Assembly (NCBI GenBank): GCA_913055675.1
Contig: CAJXKY010000002.1
Span: 1 to 64,000, forward strand
Direction: 5' to 3'
DNA length: 64,000 nucleotides
DNA from: an uncultured Halanaerobiales bacterium
GTDB taxonomy: Bacteria > Bacillota > Halanaerobiia > Halanaerobiales > M55B127
Positions 17,550-25,911 of this stretch are shown piece by piece. The notes under the pieces are model-generated. The model did not search any database. It worked only from the letters and a program-made list of their open reading frames with translations, and was not told the origin of the DNA. Position 1 is the first letter of the stretch; each line of letters starts with the position of its first letter. Position numbers and translations under genes: made by a program.

Positions 17550-19040
17550 TTATTTTTTGGCTTTTTCAGTATTTCTATTTTGTTCTCTTTTTTCAGCTTT
17601 TTGAATTATTTGATCAATTTTTTCTTTAACATCAGCGGGAAGTTCTTTAACTTCATGTTCTTCAATAATATTATGGACTTTTTCTTTTATACGTTCGCCC
17701 ATTGAACTTTTATTTGTTTTAGTCTTCCACCCATCATGTCTCATTCTATTCATTAGGGTAGGGAACCATGTTTCATCTCTAAAGTGTTTAACCGTATGGT
17801 CTTCTCCAAGGAAATGTCCCCCTGGACCTACTTCATCAATAACATCAATTGCTAGATGTTCATCATCTACAGGTATTCCTCTCATTATTCTTTTGACCAT
17901 TCCTATAATTTCATCACCCATTACTAACTGGTCAAGAGATCCGGTTTGGCCTGAACCTGTATAACCTACATCATGTACCATATTTGCACCTGCTTGGGCA
18001 GCTGTAAGGATGCTCATTGCTGATTCCGCAGCTGCTTGACCGTCAAGAGTATGTGAGTCTGTACAACCACCGGTTCCAAAGACTGGAACCCCCATATAAT
18101 GAGCAACTTCAGCTATACCAGCTTGTAGTAAGTTAAATTCAGGACTTCCATAACTATATACAGTTGTTTTCATGTCCATTATTCCATAGACTCCACCCAT
18201 AATAATTGGAGTTCCTTTTCTTACTAATTGTGAAACTACTATTCCTGCTATACTTTCTGAAATTCCTTGAACTATTGTTCCTGCCATTGTTGCAGGAGTT
18301 GTAGCTCCTGACATAACACAGGGAGTATAAACTATTGGAATCTTGTTTTTAGCAGCAAATACTACCTTAGCTATAGCTTCCCTGGAATGTAGTAAGGGAG
18401 ATGTTGGCTCTGAATACAAAAACATAAAGGGTTTTTTCTGAAGTTCTTCCAAACTTCCCCTTACTGCTGATGCAATATCTATTATATCTTGATATTGCTC
18501 AATATCAAAGCCCCAATGAACTATTGGTTTGGTTGTGTTTTCTACAAGGGCTTTAAAGGCATATACATCTGCTATATTATCTGTGACTCCAGTTGGAGTT
18601 CCTAAGTCCATTGCAAAATCTATATTAGGTAAAGCATCTACAACTTTACCCACCCTTTGGGTATCTTCTAAAACTGGTCTTCTTCTTTCTCCACTTTCTG
18701 GATCTTTATGATAAGTATTAGTGGGACCTGGTCCATAATATGTTTTATTATCTTGGATATCTAATTTTCGGTTACCATCTCTATCATAAAGTAATATTTT
18801 TGAGGGGGCACTATCTACGGCCCATTCACTTAAACCAATTGGTATTTTAACAACTTTATCTTCAATCCAACAACCCGCTTCTTCTAAGTATTTTCTTGAT
18901 TCATCATCAAATATTTTTACTCCTGTTCTTTCTAAAACTTCTAATGCTGCATAAAAAATCTCTTCTCTCTCATCTTCAGTTAGTGATTGAAAAGTAACTG
19001 ATTTATTAATATTATATCTTGAACGTACGTACCTACTCAT
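17550..19040 (-). CDS. mtgB: MttB-family (non-pyrrolysine) betaine-type methyltransferase
   Basis: A 496-residue MttB-superfamily protein, intact and without pyrrolysine. Blocks include YSEPTSPLLHSREA, PIVYTPCVMSGATTPATMAG, MGGVYGIMDMKTTVYSYGSPE and DEVGPGGHFLGEDHTVKHF. It has a lysine-rich tail. It follows an almost identical corrinoid gene by 18 bp and is followed by a second corrinoid gene 24 bp on. It may act on the same amine as its neighbour at 15411 or on a related one (for example dimethylglycine); the sequence does not say. Confidence 0.85.
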   Translation of the reverse strand: MSRYVRSRYNINKSVTFQSLTEDEREEIFYAALEVLERTGVKIFDDESRKYLEEAGCWIEDKVVKIPIGLSEWAVDSAPSKILLYDRDGNRKLDIQDNKTYYGPGPTNTYHKDPESGERRRPVLEDTQRVGKVVDALPNIDFAMDLGTPTGVTDNIADVYAFKALVENTTKPIVHWGFDIEQYQDIIDIASAVRGSLEELQKKPFMFLYSEPTSPLLHSREAIAKVVFAAKNKIPIVYTPCVMSGATTPATMAGTIVQGISESIAGIVVSQLVRKGTPIIMGGVYGIMDMKTTVYSYGSPEFNLLQAGIAEVAHYMGVPVFGTGGCTDSHTLDGQAAAESAMSILTAAQAGANMVHDVGYTGSGQTGSLDQLVMGDEIIGMVKRIMRGIPVDDEHLAIDVIDEVGPGGHFLGEDHTVKHFRDETWFPTLMNRMRHDGWKTKTNKSSMGERIKEKVHNIIEEHEVKELPADVKEKIDQIIQKAEKREQNRNTEKAKK

Positions 19041-19058
19041 CTTTTCACCGTCCTCTCT

Positions 19059-19697
19059 TTACTGTTTATTAATTAGATCAAAGGCTAAATCTTTAGCTGA
19101 AGCTGCATCAGGAGCCCAACCGTCTGCACCAATTTCATCTGAAAATTCTTTTGTTACTGGTGCTCCGCCAACCATAATTTTGACAGAATTTCTTAAACCC
19201 TCTTCTTCTAATATCTCAATTGTATCTCTCATTGAAAGCATTGTAGTGGTTAAAAGAGCGCTCATCCCTAATACATCAGGTTTATGTTCTTTTACTTTTT
19301 CAGCAAATTCACTTGGTGAAATATCAGTACCTAAATTAACGATTTCTAATCCACCACTTTCCATCATCATACCAACTAGGTTTTTACCAATATCATGTAG
19401 GTCACCTGAAACTGTTCCTAATAATACAGTACCTTCTGAAGGCATTTCTCCTTCCAATAAAAGTGGTTTAACTATGTTCATTCCACCTTTCATTGATTTA
19501 GCTGACATTAAAACCTCAGGTACAAACATATCACCTGCTTTAAATCTTTTACCTACTACATTCATTCCATTAATTAATCCATTTTCTATAATTTTGTTAG
19601 GTTCGACTCCTTCATCTACTGCAGTTTGTGTTAATTCGATAACTTGATCCTGGTTTCCTTGAATAACAGCTTGACCCATCTTTTCAAAATCTGCCAA
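19059..19697 (-). CDS. mtgC: Methyltransferase corrinoid protein (copy 1)
   Basis: A 212-residue B12-binding methyl carrier, nearly identical to the copy at 16890-17525, with the same DLHDIG cobalt-binding motif and VGGAPV block. It is the first gene of the methyl-oxidation operon. Unlike its twin it begins with TTG (19697), well placed after GAGGAGG. The changes are scattered: S8G, E13Q, A25T, I31V, T35K and a few more. This fits a recent duplication or gene conversion. Confidence 0.94.
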   Translation of the reverse strand: MADFEKMGQAVIQGNQDQVIELTQTAVDEGVEPNKIIENGLINGMNVVGKRFKAGDMFVPEVLMSAKSMKGGMNIVKPLLLEGEMPSEGTVLLGTVSGDLHDIGKNLVGMMMESGGLEIVNLGTDISPSEFAEKVKEHKPDVLGMSALLTTTMLSMRDTIEILEEEGLRNSVKIMVGGAPVTKEFSDEIGADGWAPDAASAKDLAFDLINKQ

Positions 19698-19751
19698 TAT
19701 AATACCCTCCTCTTGTTTTCTTAATGAAAATATTTCTCAAAATTGTATAAT

Positions 19752-19763
19752 TAATCATGATTA
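19752..19763. promoter_or_regulatory. Perfect 12-bp palindrome upstream of the methyltransferase operon
   Basis: TAATCATGATTA reads the same on both strands and lies about 55 bp before the first corrinoid gene. On the minus strand a possible -10 box TATACA follows directly. A dyad at this place suits a repressor or activator dimer, for instance one of the nearby TetR-family proteins. No second copy was noticed in the window. Confidence 0.4.
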
Positions 19764-19789
19764 GTTTTACTGAAAAATATATAGGGGAG

Positions 19790-19816
19790 AGCTGGAATAG
19801 TTATAATATTCCAGCT
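19790..19816 (-). terminator. Hairpin after the BCCT transporter gene, possible terminator
   Basis: A perfect 10-bp inverted repeat, AGCTGGAATA and TATTCCAGCT, with a 7-base loop, lies 22 bp beyond the transporter stop. On the minus strand the stem is not followed by a T run (TCTCCCC follows), so it is a weak intrinsic terminator there. On the plus strand TTTTAA follows. It may limit read-through from the transporter into the operon or act as an mRNA end. Confidence 0.45.
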
Positions 19817-19837
19817 TTTAACCCCATTTTAATTAAT

Positions 19838-21400
19838 TTAAACTGCTGGTTCATCTTTTACTTCTTCATACTTCCCTACACCTTTTTCTTTTTTCTTTCT
19901 TTCTAAGTGTAGATCTTTTAGTAGTGCATAGACCATAAAGAACATGATGATCATGAACGGAAATCCACTAACTACAGAAGCAGTTTGTAAAGCAGATAAT
20001 CCACCTGTGAAAATTAATATAGCTGCAATAGCACCTTCACTTATTCCCCAGAATACTCTTAAAGGACGAGGTGGATTTGGATCTCCACCTGAGGTCAACA
20101 TACCATTAACATAAGTAGCTGAGTCAGATGAGGTGACAAAGAATAATGTAACTGATAGAGTACCTAAGAAAATCAAGAATTTAGAAAGCGGCAGCGTTGA
20201 TAAGGCTGCATAAAATCCTGAAGCCTCACTTTCTTGCACCGCTTCAATTAAACCTGCTCCATTTTCACCTAGAGCAATATGTAGCCCAGTTCCTCCAAAT
20301 ACTGCAAACCAGACTAAACTAACTAGAACTGGTACAAAAAGTGCACCTATAACAAATTCTCTAATAGTTCTACCTCTAGAGACACGAGCAATAAAGGTTC
20401 CAACAAATGGAGCCCATGCAATCCACCATGCCCAGTAGAATATCGTCCAGGCTGGCAGCCATGAATTATCCATGATCGCATCTGACATAAAGGACATTTC
20501 TACAATATGCTGTAAGTACTGACCCATTGAATTTGTAAATATATTTAAGATAAAAAGTGTTGGTCCTACTAAAACAACGAAAACCATTAGTGCAGACATG
20601 ATCCAAACATTTATCTTACTTAAATATCTAATTCCTTTATCAATACCGGTAATAGTTGATATTACTGCTGCGGTTGTAACCACAATGACGACAACTATTT
20701 GTGCTCCTGTTGAAGCTGAAGCTATCCAATTTAATTGGGCAAGTCCGGCTACAATTGACATTGCACCTAATCCTAAAGAAGTTGCTAAGCCAAATAATGT
20801 AGCATAAACACCAATTATATTAACTAATCTACCCCACCCTGTGTCTAGATTTTCTTCACCAATAATAGGTTCCAAGGTAGCACTAAGTAACATTGGAAGT
20901 CCTTTATGATATGAGAAATATGCCAAAGAACCACCAACTATAATGTAGATTGACCAAGGATGTATTCCCCAGTGGAAAAAGGCTAATCTCATTGCATTAA
21001 TGGCTGCTTCTGGTGTTTCTGCTGCAGCATTTGCAGCAGCACCGGTTGAAGGCCAGATATAATGCCAAATTGGTTCAGAAACACTCCAAAAAACGAGTCC
21101 AATTCCCATCCCAGCACTAAATAACATTGAGAACCATTCAAAACGCGTATATTTTGGTTCTTCATCTGGTCTACCTAATTTTACATCTCCTACTTTACTT
21201 AACATTATATACATAGCAACTAAAACGAATATAGTTGCACCTAACATAAATGACCAACCAAGAGTTTCAGTTACAAATTTAAATGATATATCTGCTGCTG
21301 CTCTTAGACTTGTGATTCCAAATACTCCCCAGAGGACAAATAAGATGGTCAAGATAAAAGCAATCCAAAAAGTCTTGTTTTCTGACCAGGATTTATTCAC
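19838..21400 (-). CDS. BCCT-family glycine betaine transporter
   Basis: A 520-residue membrane protein with about 12 hydrophobic segments. The BCCT signature is clear: GMGIGLVFWSVSEPIWHY near residue 97 and the tryptophan-rich YWAWWIAWAPFVGTFIARVS near 322, which forms the betaine cage and cytoplasmic gate. These carriers import betaine, choline or carnitine with sodium or protons. The charged C-terminal tail (KKKEKGVGKYEEVKDE) resembles osmosensing tails. It directly precedes the methyltransferase operon, so it probably brings in the substrate as well as serving osmoprotection. Start GTG at 21400 after AAGGAG. Confidence 0.93.
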   Translation of the reverse strand: MNKSWSENKTFWIAFILTILFVLWGVFGITSLRAAADISFKFVTETLGWSFMLGATIFVLVAMYIMLSKVGDVKLGRPDEEPKYTRFEWFSMLFSAGMGIGLVFWSVSEPIWHYIWPSTGAAANAAAETPEAAINAMRLAFFHWGIHPWSIYIIVGGSLAYFSYHKGLPMLLSATLEPIIGEENLDTGWGRLVNIIGVYATLFGLATSLGLGAMSIVAGLAQLNWIASASTGAQIVVVIVVTTAAVISTITGIDKGIRYLSKINVWIMSALMVFVVLVGPTLFILNIFTNSMGQYLQHIVEMSFMSDAIMDNSWLPAWTIFYWAWWIAWAPFVGTFIARVSRGRTIREFVIGALFVPVLVSLVWFAVFGGTGLHIALGENGAGLIEAVQESEASGFYAALSTLPLSKFLIFLGTLSVTLFFVTSSDSATYVNGMLTSGGDPNPPRPLRVFWGISEGAIAAILIFTGGLSALQTASVVSGFPFMIIMFFMVYALLKDLHLERKKKEKGVGKYEEVKDEPAV

Positions 21401-21503
21401 TTATTATCACTCCTTATAATTTGACCTACTACTCAATTATCATTCTACTTAAAAATCAATATTAGAAAGTATTAAATGAAAGTGTTCACCCCTTTTCGGT
21501 ATT

Positions 21504-21565
21504 CAATGTATATTTTTAAATCACCTCCTACTAACATATTTTTGAAATATTTTAATATTCAAAAA
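21504..21565 (-). promoter_or_regulatory. Promoter/operator region of the BCCT transporter
   Basis: On both strands TTTTTGAA (21539-21546) and TTCAAAAA (21558-21565) form an inverted repeat around an 11-base AT-rich centre. On the minus strand it covers a plausible TTGAAT -35 box, with TATGTT as -10 after 18 bases. Just downstream is AGGAGGTGAT (21520-21529), a perfect ribosome-binding sequence, which leads only to tiny frames such as a six-codon TTG frame at 21506. An operator for the adjacent TetR proteins is likely; a leader peptide is possible but weak. Confidence 0.4.
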
Positions 21566-21587
21566 ATTTATATTTTTAAAAAATTTA

Positions 21588-22259
21588 CTAGCGAGCGTTT
21601 AAAGCCTGGCTTTTTGTTATAGATCTAATATATTTCATAAAAACTTCTGTAGCCTCTTCTTTGGAATAATTAAGCCTATTATTAATCATTAAGGATAACA
21701 TCCCATGATAAACTAACCTTATTCGTTCATCAACTTCCTCAGCCTTCTCAGTTGTAAAATATCCAGCTTTAATACAAGGTTTAATATGTATTGAACATCT
21801 TTTGGAAAGTTCAGACTCTAAAAGCATTGGGATATACTTTTTTGGTATATTATCTAATTCTTCAGGAAAAAGTTCATAATATTTTTTAAAGAGATTTTCT
21901 GAACTGTCACCTATATTCTCTGTGAATATCGCATAAAATATTTGCGGATTATCAAATGAATTTTTAACAAAACATTTCCAGATCAATAAAAACTGATCAA
22001 GTTCATCTTCACTTTTGTTTAAGTAAAATGGAATTGCCTTTACATAATCATCTAAAAAACTAATAGCTCCAAAAAATATTAATTGGTTTAAATTATCAAA
22101 ATAATTATAAATTGTAGCACTATTGTAACCAGCCTTGTTTGCTACTTTTCTAATTGTAACATTTTCAATGCCTTCATCTCTTATCAAATTCCTTACTGTA
22201 TTAATAAAGGCTTTTAAAATTCTTTTCTTTTTTATGTCATCTTCTTCAAATTGAATCAT
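21588..22259 (-). CDS. TetR-family transcriptional regulator
   Basis: About 223 residues. The N-terminal helix-turn-helix is typical (GIENVTIRKVANKAGYNSAT then IYNYFDN, residues about 30-56). The C-terminal ligand domain is of no named class. It is closely related to the divergent regulator at 22553-23251. The start is taken as ATG 22259, matching the paralog's MIDFDKDD start, with AAAGAG upstream; an earlier ATG at 22307 lacks a good site. It lies between the BCCT transporter and the paralog, so control of betaine uptake or catabolism is likely but not shown. Confidence 0.88.
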   Translation of the reverse strand: MIQFEEDDIKKKRILKAFINTVRNLIRDEGIENVTIRKVANKAGYNSATIYNYFDNLNQLIFFGAISFLDDYVKAIPFYLNKSEDELDQFLLIWKCFVKNSFDNPQIFYAIFTENIGDSSENLFKKYYELFPEELDNIPKKYIPMLLESELSKRCSIHIKPCIKAGYFTTEKAEEVDERIRLVYHGMLSLMINNRLNYSKEEATEVFMKYIRSITKSQALNAR

Positions 22260-22552
22260 ATAATCACTCTTTCTTAATGAATTCTCCAGTTTAATAAAAA
22301 CTGACATTTTTACGATAATGGATAAATATACGTAATTATATTTATATTTTAAACATGTTTATTTATTAACCACGTTTTTTTAATTCTTTGTAGGTCAAAT
22401 TATTCCTGCAAAGTTATAAAAGTTATTTCTATCACAAAGTTAAATAATCTTGAAATGTAAACTTTTTTATTATATTATTACATTGTTAGGTATAAGCTAA
22501 ATTACTCATAGTAATTAAATATCCAGTGAAAACAAAGGAAGTGTGTATATTT
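22260..22552. promoter_or_regulatory. Divergent regulatory region between the two TetR genes
   Basis: This gap holds several signals. AAACATGTTT at 22351-22360 is a perfect 10-bp palindrome. AAAGTTAT occurs at 22410-22417 and 22419-22426, and AAAGTTA again at 22436-22442. A plus-strand promoter TTGAAA (22450-22455), 17-base spacer, TATTAT (22473-22478) precedes the second TetR gene. The repeats lie directly upstream of that promoter and may be operators for the two regulators. Confidence 0.5.
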
Positions 22553-23251
22553 ATGATAGATTTTGATAAAGATGATGTAAAAGTAAAAAGAATTATTAAA
22601 GTGTTTGTAAATTCCACAATTAAATTAATGGAAAAGGATGGTATAGAAAATATTACAGTAAGGAAAGTTGCCGAAATCTCCGGCTATAATCCTGCAACTA
22701 TTTATAACTATTTCGATAATAGCCGACAGCTTATCTTCTTTGCTTCTATAAACTTTATGAAGGATTATTTTAAAGAGATCGAAAAAATTATTGATAATTC
22801 CAAAGACCCTCTAGATAATTACATTGAATTATGGGAAACATTTTGTAAGTATTCATTTAAAAATCCTAAAATTTATTATTCTATATTCGGCGAAAACATT
22901 GAAGAAAAACCTACTATATTAATAAATAAGTACTTCAAACTTTTTCCTGAAGACTTCAAATATACCTCATCAATGTATTTACCTCTTTTAACTGATAATG
23001 TCAATGATCAAAGTAATATTACTCAACCTTTGAAAGAATGTGTTGAAAATGGGAATTTCACTTTAGAAGAATCTAAAAAGATTGATGAAGTAAATATGTT
23101 ATATTATCATGGTATGCTTTCCTTAATTGTAAATAACAGATTATCATATACTGTAGAAGTAGCTATAAACAAAACTATGGATCATATCGAACAGGTAATT
23201 AATAATTTTGAGGGAAAGACAAAGGCATATTTAAAAGAAAGAGATTTCTAA
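22553..23251 (+). CDS. TetR-family transcriptional regulator (paralog)
   Basis: About 232 residues, with the same helix-turn-helix (ITVRKVAEISGYNPATIYNY) and the same C-terminal pattern (YHGMLSLIVNNRLSY against YHGMLSLMINNRLNY) as the protein at 21588-22259. The pair arose by duplication and is divergently arranged. The start is ATG 22553, about ten bases after GGAAGTG; an upstream codon at 22526 is less likely. It is first in a plus-strand operon with the cysteine-desulfurase-like gene (20 bp gap). Confidence 0.88.
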   Translation: MIDFDKDDVKVKRIIKVFVNSTIKLMEKDGIENITVRKVAEISGYNPATIYNYFDNSRQLIFFASINFMKDYFKEIEKIIDNSKDPLDNYIELWETFCKYSFKNPKIYYSIFGENIEEKPTILINKYFKLFPEDFKYTSSMYLPLLTDNVNDQSNITQPLKECVENGNFTLEESKKIDEVNMLYYHGMLSLIVNNRLSYTVEVAINKTMDHIEQVINNFEGKTKAYLKERDF

Positions 23252-23271
23252 TCAATTAGGAGGATTATATT

Positions 23272-24417
23272 ATGAAAGAAGTTTATTTAGATAATGCTGC
23301 TACAACAAGATACAAACCCAAGTCTGTCATCGAAGAAATGACTGAATTTATGAAAAATATAAATTGTAGTCCTGGTCGTGGTGGTTACCAGTGTGCGATG
23401 GAGGCTGGACGTGAAATTATGAAAGCAAGGTTTATATTAACTGAATTTTTTAATGCTGGTGAACCTGAAAATGTCATTTTTACTAAAAATGTCACTGAAT
23501 CATTAAATTACTTAATTAAAGGTATATTAACAAAAAATGATCATGTAATTACTACTTCTTTAGAACACAATGCTGTGCTTAGACCTCTGAATCAATTAGA
23601 AGAAAATAACATAATAGAAGTTAGCTATGTAGAGGCTGATAAAAAGGGAATTCTTAATCATGAATTAATAGAAAAAGAAATTAAAGAAAACACAAAATTA
23701 ATTCTTATAAACCATGCTTCAAATGTAACTGGTACAATTTTACCTATTCAAGAAATAGGCAAAATTGCAGAAAAACATGGTCTTTTTTATGCTATTGATA
23801 CTGCTCAAACAGCAGGAATATTAGATATTGATTTTACAGAATTAAATTTAGATTTTCTTGGTTTTACAGGTCATAAAAGTTTATTAGGACCCCAAGGAAT
23901 CGGGGGCATGATTTTAAGTGATGAAATGGCTGAAAAAATGGAATCATTAATTACTGGTGGTTCTGGTAGTCTATCCGAAAGTGTAAAACAACCTGATTTT
24001 TTACCTGATAAATTTGAAAGTGGAACTTTAAATACCCCTGGAGTTATTGGTCTAAAAGCCGGGATTGAATATATCAATAGTGTTGGGATAAAAGCAATTC
24101 ACAACCATGAAATTAAACTATTAGAAAACTTTTTAAATGGAATTAGCGATATTAATAAGATTAATGTTTTAGGTTCTTTAGATATAGAAAATAAAGTACC
24201 TACAGTTCCTTTAACAGTTCAAGGTTATGATCTCGGTGATTTAGGATTTAAATTAGCCGAAGAATATGGAATAATGGTAAGATCTGGATTACATTGTGCT
24301 CCATTAGCACATAAAACTATAGGGACTTTTCCTCAGGGTACTTTGAGATTTTCAATAGGTTGGCATACAACTGAAGAAGATATTGAATATGCTCTAGATA
24401 CTCTAACTAAAATTTAG
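23272..24417 (+). CDS. Cysteine desulfurase-like class V aminotransferase
   Basis: A 381-residue PLP enzyme. The PLP lysine is in GFTGHKSLLGPQGIGG, the substrate-side motif EHNAVLRPL is present, and RSGLHCAPLAHKTIG holds the cysteine and arginine of the group II (SufS/Csd-like) desulfurases. It most resembles the stand-alone Firmicute family of this kind rather than IscS. It could supply sulfur for Fe-S, selenium or tRNA chemistry. It has a strong start (TTAGGAGG before ATG) and is co-transcribed with the TetR gene. Confidence 0.88.
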   Translation: MKEVYLDNAATTRYKPKSVIEEMTEFMKNINCSPGRGGYQCAMEAGREIMKARFILTEFFNAGEPENVIFTKNVTESLNYLIKGILTKNDHVITTSLEHNAVLRPLNQLEENNIIEVSYVEADKKGILNHELIEKEIKENTKLILINHASNVTGTILPIQEIGKIAEKHGLFYAIDTAQTAGILDIDFTELNLDFLGFTGHKSLLGPQGIGGMILSDEMAEKMESLITGGSGSLSESVKQPDFLPDKFESGTLNTPGVIGLKAGIEYINSVGIKAIHNHEIKLLENFLNGISDINKINVLGSLDIENKVPTVPLTVQGYDLGDLGFKLAEEYGIMVRSGLHCAPLAHKTIGTFPQGTLRFSIGWHTTEEDIEYALDTLTKI

Positions 24418-24452
24418 ATTATATTTAAATATATATAAAGTTAGGTGGTTTT

Positions 24453-25289
24453 ATGGCAGGAGATCCTAAGAAAAACAATAAATATGCTCTGATATTTAAA
24501 AGACTAATAAAAAGATATAATCGCCATGATATTTCCGCATATGCAGCTCTGATGGCTTTCTTTTTAACCTTATCTTTATTCCCCTTTCTAATAATTCTAT
24601 TTGCTATACTAGGACAGTTATCCCTTGATACTAATTTGATTATAAGTGCAATACAGCTATTTTTTCCCTCTGAAGTCCATGAATTAGTTTTAGAATATAT
24701 TCGCCAAAATATTATTTTAAGAGATTATAGCATATTGTCTTTATCAATAATAGGTACTCTTTGGGCATCTTCTCGAGGTATAAGGGCTTTAATGCTTTCA
24801 CTTAATATGGCATATGAAGTTAAAGAAACTAGAAATTACCTGTTTGTTAAATTAATTGATATCTTCTATACTATTTTAGTTATTATAGGAATAGTTTTCT
24901 TATTAACTCTTCCTAATATTGGCAGAGAGTTCATGCTGTATATCGATGAATATTTAACAATTAACCAAAATATCTTTAATCTAATAAATATATTCAAAAT
25001 ATACGCGCTCCCAATAAGTATTATCTTGATTATCACAACTCTTTATATGTTTTTACCTAATAAAAAACAGTCTTTTAAAAAAGTTTTACCAGGAACAATC
25101 TTTACAGTACTCGGTTGGACTATTTTATCCTACTTATTCTCTATTTTTGTAAATTATATTGCAAACTTTTCAGTTGTTTACGGATCTCTTTCAACAATAA
25201 TCATTTTGATGCTCTGGTTATATTTTTCTAGTATAATTTTGATTTTAGGTGGAGAGTTGAATTCAGTTTTTAAAGATACTGTAGAATAA
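24453..25289 (+). CDS. YihY/BrkB-family membrane protein
   Basis: A 278-residue protein with about six membrane helices and the family pattern DISAYAALMAFFLTLSLFPF near residue 27, WASSRGIRALMLSLNMAYEV near 108 and ILGGELNSVF at the end. The family is widespread and was once misnamed ribonuclease BN; its role is unknown, with links to envelope or virulence functions proposed. It is the last gene of the plus-strand group, with AGGTGG before ATG 24453, and is followed by a strong terminator. Confidence 0.9.
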   Translation: MAGDPKKNNKYALIFKRLIKRYNRHDISAYAALMAFFLTLSLFPFLIILFAILGQLSLDTNLIISAIQLFFPSEVHELVLEYIRQNIILRDYSILSLSIIGTLWASSRGIRALMLSLNMAYEVKETRNYLFVKLIDIFYTILVIIGIVFLLTLPNIGREFMLYIDEYLTINQNIFNLINIFKIYALPISIILIITTLYMFLPNKKQSFKKVLPGTIFTVLGWTILSYLFSIFVNYIANFSVVYGSLSTIIILMLWLYFSSIILILGGELNSVFKDTVE

Positions 25290-25315
25290 ATTAAAAAATA
25301 TAATAACAAATAATA

Positions 25316-25339
25316 AAGGGCAGCTTTTAAACTGCCCTT
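25316..25339. terminator. Bidirectional terminator between convergent genes
   Basis: AAGGGCAG (25316-25323) and CTGCCCTT (25332-25339) form an 8-bp stem with an 8-base loop between the YihY gene on the plus strand and the BON gene on the minus strand. A-rich sequence on the left and T-rich sequence on the right let it act in both directions. Confidence 0.75.
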
Positions 25340-25347
25340 ATCAATTT

Positions 25348-25596
25348 CTATTCACTTTTTAATTCAATCTCAATAGATTCATAATCTATATTATTGTCAT
25401 GATACTTTTTCTTAATGGCCTGCTGAACTTCTTTTTTCTGTTTATCATTTTTTACAGAACCGAATATACTTATATTTCCTTTTTCAGATATTATATTTAT
25501 ATTTGGTAGTCCTCTAATAGTGGGGTTTTCATCTATAGCATTTAAGGCTTCATTTTTTAACTTCTCATCATCATAACTACTCCCGAATAAAGACAT
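25348..25596 (-). CDS. Small BON-domain protein
   Basis: An 82-residue protein with a single BON-type alpha/beta pattern: a helix (LKNEALNAIDENP), then INIISEKGNISIFGSVKNDKQK with the conserved glycine, then a second helix and strand. BON domains bind phospholipid or other envelope components, but this one has no signal peptide. Start ATG after AAGGGGG. Convergent to the YihY gene; a monocistronic unit. Confidence 0.75.
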   Translation of the reverse strand: MSLFGSSYDDEKLKNEALNAIDENPTIRGLPNINIISEKGNISIFGSVKNDKQKKEVQQAIKKKYHDNNIDYESIEIELKSE

Positions 25597-25841
25597 AGTT
25601 AGAACCCCCTTTCAATTATTATTTTTTAATCACGTCTCTACTAATTATATTTTATTACTTAATACTATTTATATCAAATCATAATAAATATAGTTAATTC
25701 TAGCTATATATTATTCATAATATTAAATTCGATATAGCTACTAGATAAGAAGTATTTAAAAATCATTGAAAATAATGAACAAAATAATTAGTAAAATTAT
25801 TTTTATTGAATTAGAAAACAGATTTTGATCTACTCTTAAAT
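25597..25841. other. AT-rich gap with a long inverted repeat, no gene seen
   Basis: This stretch of a 315-bp gap holds no credible reading frame. TAGCTATAT (25701-25709) and ATATAGCTA (25732-25740) are perfect 9-bp arms around a 22-base loop, flanked by CTAG on both sides. The promoter of the BON gene must lie at its left end, but no clear -35/-10 pair was found. Confidence 0.4.
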
Positions 25842-25870
25842 TTGACATATCGGGTAAGTGATGTTAAGAT
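25842..25870 (+). promoter_or_regulatory. Sigma-A-type promoter of the YlbF-family gene
   Basis: TTGACA at 25842-25847, a 17-base spacer and TAAGAT at 25865-25870 form a near-consensus promoter about 40 bp before the start codon. Confidence 0.65.
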
Positions 25871-25911
25871 TAATAAGTGTTGATTACTATAAAAATGAGG
25901 TGAATTAAATA

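Noticed and set aside
353-19040. Pyrrolysine (in-frame UAG) in the MttB-family genes
   Set aside because: All three frames are complete at 473-496 residues without a stop, and no pyl genes are present.
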